From Fibrobacter sp. (GTDB lineage Bacteria > Fibrobacterota > Fibrobacteria > Fibrobacterales > Fibrobacteraceae), in the NCBI GenBank assembly GCA_024398955.1, contig JAKSIG010000022.1, positions 1-48,310 on the forward strand: a DNA stretch of 48,310 nt, given 5' to 3'. Every line of letters starts with the position of its first letter. Position 1 is the stretch's first letter. The translations under genes and the position numbers were made by a program. Under the pieces are notes generated by a model that was given only the letters and a program-made list of their open reading frames with translations, searched no databases and was not told where the DNA came from. Below, piece after piece: positions 39,930 to 48,301 of this stretch.

Positions 39930-42900
39930 ATGAAACAATCATGGTTGGCGGTTGCAGGATCATCTGCGCTTCTTTTGGGACTTTTCGCCTGTTCAGGCGA
40001 AGATAGCGCAAATGGAATCAACGGCAAAGACGGTATCGACGGCAAGGATGGCGAAAGCTGTATCGTGGAGACGCTCAAGAAATCCTCCGGTTACAAGGTT
40101 CTTTGCGATGGCGACTCCGTAGGCGTACTGCTTAGCGGACACGACGGTAAAGATGGCGTAGACGGTACCGACGGTGTCAATGGAACCGATGGTAAGGACG
40201 GCGCCGATGGTAAAGATGGCGCAAGCTGTCTTGTTTCGGCCCTAACCAGCAAGGACGGATATAAGGTTCTTTGCGGAGGCGACTCCGTGGGTGTATTGCT
40301 CAACGGTGCAGCAGGCGAAAGTTGCCTTACTACAACTGCAGAAGATGGCGTTGCCATTACTTGCGGTGCAAGCACTGTAATTGTCAAAGATGGCAAGAGC
40401 TGTACCGCCGCAGAAAACGCAGCAAAGACCGGCTATGTACTAACCTGCGGAGGCGAAGTCGTAGGAACAATCCTGCACGGCAAAGACGGAAAGAACGGCA
40501 TCAACGGTTCCAGCTGCTCTGCAGTTGAAAACGCAGCAAAGACTGGCTATACCCTAACCTGTGACGGCGTTGAAGTAGGAACCATCCTAAACGGAAAGAA
40601 CGGTTCGAACGGATCCAGCTGTTCTGCCGTCGAAAACGAGGCCAAGACCGGATATATCCTGACCTGCGACGGTAAGGAAATAGGAACAATCCTAAACGGT
40701 CTTAACGGCAAGGACGGCGAAAGCTGCTCCGCTGTAGAAAATGCAACAAAGACAGGCTACACTTTGAGCTGCGGCGACAAGGTCATTGGCGACATTCTCC
40801 ATGGCGAAAAAGGCATCAAGGGTGCTAACGGAACCAGCTGCTCTGCAGTTGAAAACGAAACCAAAACTGGTTACACCCTGAGCTGTGACGGCAAGGTCGT
40901 AGGAACCATTCTGCATGGCACAAACGGAACCAGTTGCTCTGCTGTAGAAAACGCCACTAAGACAGGATTCGTTCTGTCTTGCGACGGCAAGGAAATCGGC
41001 ACAATCCTGCATGGCACAAACGGCACCAGCTGTTCTGCTGTAGAAAATGCCGCAAAGACCGGCTACACCTTAAGCTGCGGAGGCGTGGTTGTAGGCGACA
41101 TTCTTAACGGCACTAATGGCGGAAATGGCACCAGCTGCTCTGCAGTTGAAAACGCAGCCAAGACCGGATTCCTGCTGACCTGCGACGGCGTTGAAGTAGG
41201 AACCATTTTCAACGGAACCAACGGCGACGACGGCAAGAGCTGCTCCGCTGTAGAAAAGGCAGATCACTCCGGATTCATTATGAGCTGTGGCGGCAAAACT
41301 GTTGGTGAAATTTCCAACGGCCGTGGCTGTACCGCTGTTCCGTACGAAGGCGCTGATGGTACCGGCTACACCGTTACTTGCGGCGACGTTACCGGCAACA
41401 TCCTCAACGGTCAGAAGGGCGACGCTTGCGAAGCCGTGGACTACTCCGGTGCAGACGGCGTGGGCTTTGTCATCAAGTGCGGTGGCAAGGAAGCCGGCAA
41501 GATCCTGAACGGTTCCAACGGCACCAACTGTACTGCAGTAAAGAACGCCAGCGGCAACTTCGAACTTTCTTGTGCAGGCACCAGCGTAGGCACCATCACC
41601 AACGGTAAGGACGGCGTTGGCTGCAGTCTTGTCGACAACGGCAACGGCACTGCAACCCAGACCTGTGGCGAAACCTCCATCACCCTTTATAAGGCTATGT
41701 GCGGTACCACCCCCTACGATCCCGCCAACAGTTTCTGCAACGAAGGAACTGTTGTGGCCTACTGCGGAGAATCACACGAAGCATACAATCCCGCAGATCA
41801 ATTCTGCACCGAAAACAACACCCTGGCAGATCTTTGCGGTGGAAAGCGCTATGCAGCAGACCAGACTTGCGAAGACAACGTGATCCTTACCAAGTGTGGT
41901 ACAGAAACCAACTTCTGGTACTACGACAGCACTCGGTACTTCTGCGCCATGAGCGATTTCGTTGGCCAGGAAGTGGTCATAGGCAAGTGCAACGGCGTCA
42001 AATACAATCCCAACATAGAAACTTGCTCTGGTGCAGGAACGGTACTGCCCTTCTGCGGAGCAACCGACGCTGTTTCACAAAGCGTAAGTCAAATGGCAGC
42101 AACAAAAACCAGCCTCTGCACGGGTGCAACCTTTATGAACGCATCCTTCGTTGGAACTTGCGATGCAGCAGGCATTTCTACAATGACCACGTTCTTTAAC
42201 AAAAACAAATATGCAGTTTTCTACGGCAAAACTTACGACCCTAACACCAAGTTCTGTCAAGAAACCGAAACAGGCAAGGTCACTCAGAACCTCTGTGGTC
42301 CTGAAAAGAAGACCTACACCAAGGATCAGTTCTGCAGAAACGGTGTAGTGTATGATCTTTGCGGAGGAGACGAATACGATGCTGCAGCAGAATTCTGCGA
42401 CGCAGGCACAGTTCGAGACCTCTGCAACGGCAATACCTTTGATGGAGCTTCTCAGAGGTGTAACGCAGGAGTGGTCGAAGATCTTTGCGGCGCAGCATCC
42501 CTGAATCAGTACTACGACGCCTCTAGATATTTCTGCGCAGACGGCAAGGTCTTTAGCAAGTGTAACGGCGAATCCTACAACACAAACGAAAAAGTTTGTT
42601 ACGCCAACACTTTGTACGATTACTGCGGCGTTGCACAAGTAGGATTAAGCAAGTCCACTCACAATGTAGCACCACACTTCGTTTATAACGAAAACGGGGA
42701 TTATACAATTGCAACAGACAAAGGAACAACATATTATGTTATTGTTCCGCTTACAGAAAAAAATTCAATGTCATATAACGCTTACCGTTCAAGCTATGTC
42801 GCCGTCGACCAGTTCTGCCACGAAGGCAAGGTATTCAACAAGTGTGGCGGCAGCAACGGCAGCAGCTACAATCCCTCCACTGAATTCTGCGACGCAGGAA

Positions 42901-44000
42901 CAGTTCGCGAGCTCTGCGGCGGCTACGAATTCTCCAACGCATCCCAGTTCTGCCTAGAAGGCAAGGTTTATGAACGTTGTGGCACCGAGAACAACGGCGA
43001 ATACGATCCTACAACCACAACCTGCGTTGATCAGGTTCAAAGACCGTTCTGCAAAACCCGTCACTACACCAGCGACACCTATGGCGAGACCCTGGAAGAA
43101 GCAAAAGCTAATTCCGAAGCCGCAGGCTATGTATGGTATGGCTCTACTGCAAAGAAGGGGTACCAGACCTGCTTTGTATTGACAACGGGTAGCGGCTATG
43201 TCGTTGCATGCCCCAACGCCTATGACCCAGAAACCCAGTTCTGCCAGGAAGACAAATGGATCAAGGAACTCTGCGGTTCTTCGAAACAGACTTACGACCA
43301 TACCTACTTCTGCGATGTCAATGGTACGGTCCTTAAGTTCTGCGATGGAGAAGAATACGACGGAGCCAACCAATTCTGCGACGCCCGAAGCTCACACATC
43401 TACGGTTACAAGAACTTCAATGGCAAGATTTGGATGACCGACAATCTACATTACGCAGATGATTTTAAATATCCGAATCTTGCCGGAGCTTCTGAATGTG
43501 GAGGAGGCCGTTGCAGTAAATACGGTGTTGTCTACACATGGGCAGCAGCAATGAACCTCCCTGCATCTGCTAATACTAGCTATCAGTTCAACGCAACGGG
43601 TTACATAGACGAAGCCACCGGTGGTTACAACCCGGAAACTCCGTACCAGGGAATCTGCCCTGATGGTTGGCATATCCCCACCTATGCGGAACAAGCTGCT
43701 TTGCTCAGCTACGCAACTTCTTGGGCAGCAATCCATGGCGGCAACGTAACAACCGCTTTACTGGATCCGTCTATTAGCGGAAGCAGTTCGAATATCGGCT
43801 TCAATGCCATTCCTCCTGAAGGTGGAATGAACGCATTCTGGGGAACAACAGAATGGCACGGTTACATGGCAGAAGATTATAGCGGAGAAACGGAACACCC
43901 CACCGGAGCATCAATGGTACAGATCTCCGCTAACAAAACTCACCACACCTGGGGAGCAACAAAGTCCAACTACGCCTACGTCCGTTGCGTAAAGAACTAA
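39930..44000 (+). CDS. Giant modular lipoprotein: collagen-linked Cys modules plus FISUMP domain
   Basis: 1356 residues; GGAG stands 5 bases before the ATG. The signal peptide ends LGLFAC with Cys21 as the lipid anchor. Residues about 28-585 hold 16 modules, each a cysteine pair spaced 13-17 residues apart (typical unit CSAVENAAKTGYTLTC) followed by (D/G)GxxVGTIL(N/H)G and a collagen-like Gly-x-y linker (GKDGIDGKDGES; DGVDGTDGVNGTDGKDG). Residues about 590-1150 hold about 20 repeats of form CGGxxYDPxxQFCxxGTVxDL, interrupted by three non-repeat inserts. Residues 1155-1356 are a FISUMP domain (GKIWMTDNL, YTWAAAM, CPDGWHIPTYAEQ, SNYAYVRCVKN). I infer a rod-like, disulfide-rich surface stalk presenting the FISUMP head. 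Monocistronic between two terminators. Ligand unknown. Confidence 0.9.
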   Translation: MKQSWLAVAGSSALLLGLFACSGEDSANGINGKDGIDGKDGESCIVETLKKSSGYKVLCDGDSVGVLLSGHDGKDGVDGTDGVNGTDGKDGADGKDGASCLVSALTSKDGYKVLCGGDSVGVLLNGAAGESCLTTTAEDGVAITCGASTVIVKDGKSCTAAENAAKTGYVLTCGGEVVGTILHGKDGKNGINGSSCSAVENAAKTGYTLTCDGVEVGTILNGKNGSNGSSCSAVENEAKTGYILTCDGKEIGTILNGLNGKDGESCSAVENATKTGYTLSCGDKVIGDILHGEKGIKGANGTSCSAVENETKTGYTLSCDGKVVGTILHGTNGTSCSAVENATKTGFVLSCDGKEIGTILHGTNGTSCSAVENAAKTGYTLSCGGVVVGDILNGTNGGNGTSCSAVENAAKTGFLLTCDGVEVGTIFNGTNGDDGKSCSAVEKADHSGFIMSCGGKTVGEISNGRGCTAVPYEGADGTGYTVTCGDVTGNILNGQKGDACEAVDYSGADGVGFVIKCGGKEAGKILNGSNGTNCTAVKNASGNFELSCAGTSVGTITNGKDGVGCSLVDNGNGTATQTCGETSITLYKAMCGTTPYDPANSFCNEGTVVAYCGESHEAYNPADQFCTENNTLADLCGGKRYAADQTCEDNVILTKCGTETNFWYYDSTRYFCAMSDFVGQEVVIGKCNGVKYNPNIETCSGAGTVLPFCGATDAVSQSVSQMAATKTSLCTGATFMNASFVGTCDAAGISTMTTFFNKNKYAVFYGKTYDPNTKFCQETETGKVTQNLCGPEKKTYTKDQFCRNGVVYDLCGGDEYDAAAEFCDAGTVRDLCNGNTFDGASQRCNAGVVEDLCGAASLNQYYDASRYFCADGKVFSKCNGESYNTNEKVCYANTLYDYCGVAQVGLSKSTHNVAPHFVYNENGDYTIATDKGTTYYVIVPLTEKNSMSYNAYRSSYVAVDQFCHEGKVFNKCGGSNGSSYNPSTEFCDAGTVRELCGGYEFSNASQFCLEGKVYERCGTENNGEYDPTTTTCVDQVQRPFCKTRHYTSDTYGETLEEAKANSEAAGYVWYGSTAKKGYQTCFVLTTGSGYVVACPNAYDPETQFCQEDKWIKELCGSSKQTYDHTYFCDVNGTVLKFCDGEEYDGANQFCDARSSHIYGYKNFNGKIWMTDNLHYADDFKYPNLAGASECGGGRCSKYGVVYTWAAAMNLPASANTSYQFNATGYIDEATGGYNPETPYQGICPDGWHIPTYAEQAALLSYATSWAAIHGGNVTTALLDPSISGSSSNIGFNAIPPEGGMNAFWGTTEWHGYMAEDYSGETEHPTGASMVQISANKTHHTWGATKSNYAYVRCVKN
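40059..41690 (+). repeat. Sixteen in-frame coding repeats
   Basis: Tandem units of about 75-130 bp inside the lipoprotein gene, with near-identical stretches around GCTCTGCAGTTGAAAACGCA and AAGACCGG. Modules 5-11 are the most alike, all starting CSAVEN, and are the likely recent expansion. The outer modules have drifted. All units keep frame. Copy-number change between strains would be expected. Confidence 0.85.
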
Positions 44001-44022
44001 TTCCCTAGCAAACAAAACTTCT

Positions 44023-44050
44023 AAGGCTCCGAGATATCTCGGGGCCTTTT
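44023..44050 (+). terminator. Terminator after the giant lipoprotein gene
   Basis: AAGGC-T-CCGAGATATCTCGG-G-GCCTTTT, a long imperfect palindrome with a T-run, 22 bp beyond the stop. The following leader (44110-44170) holds a GGGACT/AGTCCC hairpin before the cysS Shine-Dalgarno. Confidence 0.85.
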
Positions 44051-44175
44051 ATAGTTTGATTTTATCAAGGTTCATCAAGTTTTTCAATTAGTCAAGGCGG
44101 GGCATTTTTTCTAAATTACAGCGCTGAAATGGGACTGCAGCAAACAAAAGTCCCGAAACTTAACCGGAGGCTCAA

Positions 44176-45636
44176 ATGGCACTTCAATTCTACAACACCG
44201 CATCACGCAAGAAAGAACTGTTTACTCTTCCCGAAGGCGTTCCCGCCGTGCGTATGTACTGTTGTGGCCCTACGGTGTACCACTTCGCCCACATCGGCAA
44301 CCTCCGCACCTACATTTTCGAAGACTTTTTGGTTCGCACCTTGAACTACTACGGCTACAAGGTGAACCACATCGTGAACATCACCGACGTAGGCCACCTC
44401 ACTAGCGATGGCGACTCCGGAGATGACAAGATGGAAAAGGGCGCCGCCCGCGAAGGCAAGTCCGTCTGGGATATCGCAAAGTTCTACACCGACGCCTTCA
44501 TGAACGACTGGCATCGTCTGAACATTCAGGAACCCACCCGCTGGACTCCCGCCACCCAGCACATCCAGGAACAGATTGACCTGGTGAAGACCCTGGAAGA
44601 AAAGGGCTTTACCTACCGCACTTCCGACGGCATCTACTTCGATAGCCTCAAGTTCCCCCGTTACGCCGACTTCGCCCGCCTGGACGTTGAAAACCTCCGC
44701 AAGGGCAGCCGTATCGACATGGGCGAAAAGCGTGCCGCTACCGACTTCGCTCTCTGGAAGTTCAGCCCCACCGACAAGAAGCGCGCCATGGAATGGGATT
44801 CCCCCTGGGGCGTAGGCTTCCCGGGCTGGCATGTGGAATGCTCCGCCATGGCCATGAAGTATAACGGCCCCACTTTGGACATTCACTGCGGCGGTACCGA
44901 CCACATCCGCGTTCACCACACTAACGAAATTGCACAGAGCGAATGCGCCAACGGCGTTCAGTTCTCCCGCTTCTGGATGCACGGCGAATTCCTGCGTACC
45001 GCCAGCGAAGAAAAGCTGGAAGACGGCACCACCGCCACCACCTTCGGCAAGATGAGCAAGTCCAGCGGCGAATTCCTTACCGTTGACCTGTTGGTAGATC
45101 GCGGTTTCAATCCGCTGGATTACCGCTTCTTCGCAGTGGGCAGCCACTACCGCAACTACCTGAACTTCACCTGGGAAGCTCTGGAAGGCGCCAAGGAAGG
45201 CCTCAAGAGTCTCCACAAGAAGACCGACGCCCTCATCGGCAAGGCCACCGAAATCAAGAGCGAAGCCGCCAAGGCCTTCCAGGAAGAATTCAAGACCGCC
45301 ATCGGCGACGACCTGAACATGCCCCGCGCTCTCGGTATCCTGAATACCATGCTGAAGTCCGACATCGACGACGGCGAAAAGGCAGCCCTCGTTCTGGACA
45401 TGGACAAGGTCTTTGGCCTGAAGCTGGACGAACCCCGCCAGGATTACAAGAAGAAGGCTGACGAAGGTGCCGCAGGCGTTGACGTCGCCAAGGTAGAAGA
45501 ACTTCTCGCCCTCCGCAAGGAAGCCCGCGCCAACAAGAACTGGGCCGAAAGCGACCGCATCCGCGACGAACTTGCCGCCATGAACATCGTGATCAAGGAC
45601 AGCAAGGAAGGCACCACCTGGAGCGTGAAGGAATAA
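44176..45636 (+). CDS. cysS: Cysteine--tRNA ligase
   Basis: 486 residues, standard class I CysRS. Zinc ligand candidate Cys30 in YCCGPTVY; HIGH-like motif HFAHIGN (36-42); GWHVECSAM and HCGGTDHIRVHHTNEIAQSE supply the other zinc-site residues; KMSKS loop GKMSKSSGEF near 292; anticodon-binding helical region to the end (LLALRKEARANKNWAESDRIRDEL). GGAGG at 44166-44170 with a 5-base spacer sets the start. It charges tRNA-Cys. It lies directly after a cysteine-rich giant lipoprotein gene, but with a terminator between, so the adjacency may be chance. Confidence 0.97.
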   Translation: MALQFYNTASRKKELFTLPEGVPAVRMYCCGPTVYHFAHIGNLRTYIFEDFLVRTLNYYGYKVNHIVNITDVGHLTSDGDSGDDKMEKGAAREGKSVWDIAKFYTDAFMNDWHRLNIQEPTRWTPATQHIQEQIDLVKTLEEKGFTYRTSDGIYFDSLKFPRYADFARLDVENLRKGSRIDMGEKRAATDFALWKFSPTDKKRAMEWDSPWGVGFPGWHVECSAMAMKYNGPTLDIHCGGTDHIRVHHTNEIAQSECANGVQFSRFWMHGEFLRTASEEKLEDGTTATTFGKMSKSSGEFLTVDLLVDRGFNPLDYRFFAVGSHYRNYLNFTWEALEGAKEGLKSLHKKTDALIGKATEIKSEAAKAFQEEFKTAIGDDLNMPRALGILNTMLKSDIDDGEKAALVLDMDKVFGLKLDEPRQDYKKKADEGAAGVDVAKVEELLALRKEARANKNWAESDRIRDELAAMNIVIKDSKEGTTWSVKE

Positions 45637-45638
45637 AT

Positions 45639-45666
45639 TAGGGACTAGTGGCTAGTTATTAATCAT
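45639..45666. repeat. heptamer tandem repeat island after cysS
   Basis: Four degenerate 7-mers: TAGGGAC, TAGTGGC, TAGTTAT, TAATCAT. They begin 2 bp after the stop codon. Same TAG-initial type as after nadA. Confidence 0.6.
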
Positions 45667-45668
45667 TA

Positions 45669-45697
45669 AAAACCGCTCGGAGAAATCCGGGCGGTTT
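45669..45697. terminator. Terminator between cysS and the FIST-GGDEF gene
   Basis: AACCGC-TCGG, loop AGAAAT, CCGG-GCGGTT then TCTTCGTT. Flanked by A on the left, so it may serve both convergent genes. Confidence 0.75.
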
Positions 45698-45720
45698 CTT
45701 CGTTATGTTCTTTTACAAAA

Positions 45721-47469
45721 TTAGAGGGGTACTACCTTATTCTTGCCAGTATTCTTGGCCTTGTAAAGAGCGTCGTCAACACGAACGCAAATGGCATCGA
45801 CGGAGTCTCCTTTTCGCAGTTCCGTAGCGCCAAGGCTGATGGTCTTCTTGCCTACTTCCGGGAACACAATTTGAGCGAATCCCTGGCGTACCGCCTCTGC
45901 AAACTCCATCGCTTCCTGCAGGCCCATGTCGGGCAGCATAATCATGAATTCTTCGCCACCCCATCGGCCTGCATCGGCGTCGGGAGCGTTTTCAAAAGTG
46001 GCAGACTGAATTTGTTTGGAAAGTCCCTGGATAACAATGTCACCAGCCTTATGCCCGTACGTATCGTTCACAGATTTGAAGTTATCGATGTCGATCATGA
46101 CCAAAGACACAGGAGCATTGGGGTATTCCGCAAATCGTTCCGCAATTCTACGCTGGATTTCGCCACGATTGTACAAGCCCGTCAGCGCATCAGTAATGGA
46201 ATTCTTGGTCATGGTGTTGTACATTTCTACAAGTTCTGCAGAAGACACGTTGGTAAAATGAGCCAAGCGGCTAATCACAGAGACCTTGCCGGCGTTAACA
46301 TTTTCGCTGGCGACATTGACCTTGATCTTCGATGAATCCGCCTCGCCTTCGCGCATGCCAACCACCACGATAGAAACGTTGTGCAACTTTACAGCATCGC
46401 GGGCCCGCAAAAACTGCCCAGAACCAAAGCTACCATGGGTCGGAGCAAGGGAATCAAAGGGAAGCGTTTCCTTGATGATTTCCGCATCACCCCAGAAAGT
46501 CCTTCGCGCCTGGCTGGAGTACATATAGATTGCATCCGGAACAAACGACGACATCTTGGCTGCACTAACCTTTACGCTGTCAAGAATGACCTGAGGGTCA
46601 CCATACGTAATTCTTGTAGAAGTTCCAGTCGTTATATCCGAAGCCAAGAGTAAGGCCCCCTCTTCGGAGCAAGCTAACGGAGCTCGCAAAAGGTACTCGC
46701 CATCTTCGCTATAGAACAGCGGAAATTCCAATGTGTTGTGGCGGAAGTAATAGTCGTTCTGGATATTCAAGTATTTGGAGTACGCCTCAAAGGCGGGGCG
46801 TCCATCCAGTTCCCACAGCACGTTCCCCTGAGCCTTTGTTACCAAGAAGGGCTTGCCTAAGGGACGCCAGCCAGAAACCTTATCTGTCAGCACATGCAGG
46901 TCATCGCCGCCATAAAGCAGGCAGACCACGGACTCTGTGGTAAAACCGCACTTGTTAGAAAAAACGTAAGAGGAATCATCGCCAACAGAACCAACTACGC
47001 CACCAAAGACCTGAACGCCCTTGCGGATCTTTCCAAGTTTACCGCAGAATTTCGAGAAGGAAAAGCCAGGAGTGGCAACCAGCAACTCTACAGCCTTGAT
47101 CCAGGGGCGCTTTTCAATAGCCTGCACCAGGTCTTCTGCCACAGCGTCAGCCGATTCCTCGTTCAAGCCGTAGTGAAGGATCCCCACGCGGGAAGATTCT
47201 TGTTCCAGCACCGTACAGCAAACGGTAATGGCCTTCCTATAAAAAACGCCATTGGCGACGCTTCCGCTACAGGAGCCGCCTACGCAAAAAGAATCGGGGA
47301 ACGCTTCGACAATGGAATTGCAAACATATTCCAGGTTCGTAAAGTCGGACTGTTCCGAATAGACATGAAACAACAACTTCATGGGTCTGTTCCCGCGGAA
47401 CTTCCCAAGACGCTGAAGCAGGTCCCCTAACTGTTTTGGACCATCATATACAAACTGAAGTTGTTTCAT
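45721..47469 (-). CDS. FIST sensor - GGDEF diguanylate cyclase
   Basis: 582 residues, cytoplasmic, no signal or membrane segment. Residues about 1-215 are a FIST_N domain (FCVGGSCSGSVANGVF; VQVFGGVVGSVGDDSSYVFSN). About 225-385 are FIST_C (FEAYSKYL, FPLFYSEDGEYLLRAPLA, SFGSGQF). A helical linker leads to the GGDEF domain (about 415-582): TDALTGLYNRGEIQRR, IDIDNFKSVNDTYGHKAGD, and GRWGGEEFMIMLP with an intact GGEEF near 501. The positions of the inhibitory RxxD site (-9 and -6) are both Ala, so product inhibition is probably absent. FIST domains are predicted to sense small ligands such as amino acids; output is c-di-GMP. It could control surface glycans, but no link is shown. Confidence 0.92.
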   Translation of the reverse strand: MKQLQFVYDGPKQLGDLLQRLGKFRGNRPMKLLFHVYSEQSDFTNLEYVCNSIVEAFPDSFCVGGSCSGSVANGVFYRKAITVCCTVLEQESSRVGILHYGLNEESADAVAEDLVQAIEKRPWIKAVELLVATPGFSFSKFCGKLGKIRKGVQVFGGVVGSVGDDSSYVFSNKCGFTTESVVCLLYGGDDLHVLTDKVSGWRPLGKPFLVTKAQGNVLWELDGRPAFEAYSKYLNIQNDYYFRHNTLEFPLFYSEDGEYLLRAPLACSEEGALLLASDITTGTSTRITYGDPQVILDSVKVSAAKMSSFVPDAIYMYSSQARRTFWGDAEIIKETLPFDSLAPTHGSFGSGQFLRARDAVKLHNVSIVVVGMREGEADSSKIKVNVASENVNAGKVSVISRLAHFTNVSSAELVEMYNTMTKNSITDALTGLYNRGEIQRRIAERFAEYPNAPVSLVMIDIDNFKSVNDTYGHKAGDIVIQGLSKQIQSATFENAPDADAGRWGGEEFMIMLPDMGLQEAMEFAEAVRQGFAQIVFPEVGKKTISLGATELRKGDSVDAICVRVDDALYKAKNTGKNKVVPL

Positions 47470-47507
47470 TCTTCCTTACTAACCTTTCTCTGTAAAAGAT
47501 AGTAAGA

Positions 47508-48221
47508 TTAGGATTCCAGTTTCCAACCGCAGTCGTTATGGTATACCATTTGGCGGGTCATGCCGCCATCGATGCAGATGTTTTCGCCTGTAATGAACCC
47601 AGCCTTATCAGAAGCCAGGAAAAGCACCATGTTGGAAATGTCCAGCGGGTTGCCAACGCGGCCTGCAGGCTGTTGGATTGCATCGGGACCTTCGTAAACC
47701 GTAAAGTCCGTATCGATCCAGCCCGGCGAAATGGAATTCACCCGGACGTCTCGCCCACCGAGGCTCACAGCCAGCGCGTGAGTGAGGGCAGCAATGCCGC
47801 CCTTGGCCGCCGTATAGCTTTCGGTCTGGGGCTGGCTCATGCGATCGCGGGATGAAGAAATGTTGATGATGGAAGCACCTTTTGCAAAATGTGGAGCAAA
47901 AAGTTTCGCCAAGTAAAATGGTGCGGTCACACCTACAGCCAAGGCGTAGCTGAATTCTTCATAGGAACATTCATCGATACCCTTCATCAAGGGCAAAGCG
48001 TTGTTCACCAAAACATCCACATGGCCAAATTTTTCAATGACAAAGGCAGCAAACTTTTCCAGAACATCCTTCTTGGAAAGGTCCCCTACAAAGCAGGGAT
48101 TTTCCCGAATGTCGATAAGGGCAACCTTTGCGCCTTCACGCTCAAATTCGCTAACGATAGTCTTACCGATGCCGTGGGCACCACCTGTCACAACCACAAC
48201 TTTATCCTTAAAATCGTTCAT
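47508..48221 (-). CDS. Short-chain dehydrogenase/reductase
   Basis: 237 residues from the ATG at 48221, chosen because AAGGGA stands 5 bases upstream; in-frame ATGs at 48224 and 48239 are alternatives. Classical SDR: TGGAHGIGK cofactor loop (12-20), Asp37 in LIDIRE after beta-2 (suggesting NAD(H) preference), VNNA (72-75), Ser about 122-124, Tyr136 and Lys140 in SYTAAK, SPGWIDTDF, and INGG-like CIDGGMT near the end. Substrate unknown. It lies 38 bp downstream of the FIST-GGDEF start on the same strand, and so could be the first gene of a two-gene operon. Confidence 0.9.
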   Translation of the reverse strand: MNDFKDKVVVVTGGAHGIGKTIVSEFEREGAKVALIDIRENPCFVGDLSKKDVLEKFAAFVIEKFGHVDVLVNNALPLMKGIDECSYEEFSYALAVGVTAPFYLAKLFAPHFAKGASIINISSSRDRMSQPQTESYTAAKGGIAALTHALAVSLGGRDVRVNSISPGWIDTDFTVYEGPDAIQQPAGRVGNPLDISNMVLFLASDKAGFITGENICIDGGMTRQMVYHNDCGWKLES

Positions 48222-48247
48222 CATATTCCCTTGTTTCATTCGGCTAA

Positions 48248-48301
48248 ACGGTATGTATCAGGCGAAAAAATCTGAATCAAGATATCACCCTGATAAACCG
48301 T
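48248..48301 (-). promoter_or_regulatory. Inverted repeat upstream of the SDR gene
   Basis: ACGGT-ATG-TATCAGG (48248-48262) faces CCTGATA-AACCGT (48289-48301); the TATCAGG half is exact and the ACGGT half is offset by two bases. The spacer is 26 bp. It lies 27-80 bp before the start, a normal operator place. The window ends here, so the full promoter is not visible. Confidence 0.4.

Noticed and set aside
40059..41690. Regular repeats considered as a CRISPR array
   Set aside because: Repeats are in one long reading frame, of uneven length, and the spacers are also repeats (Gly-x-y linkers).
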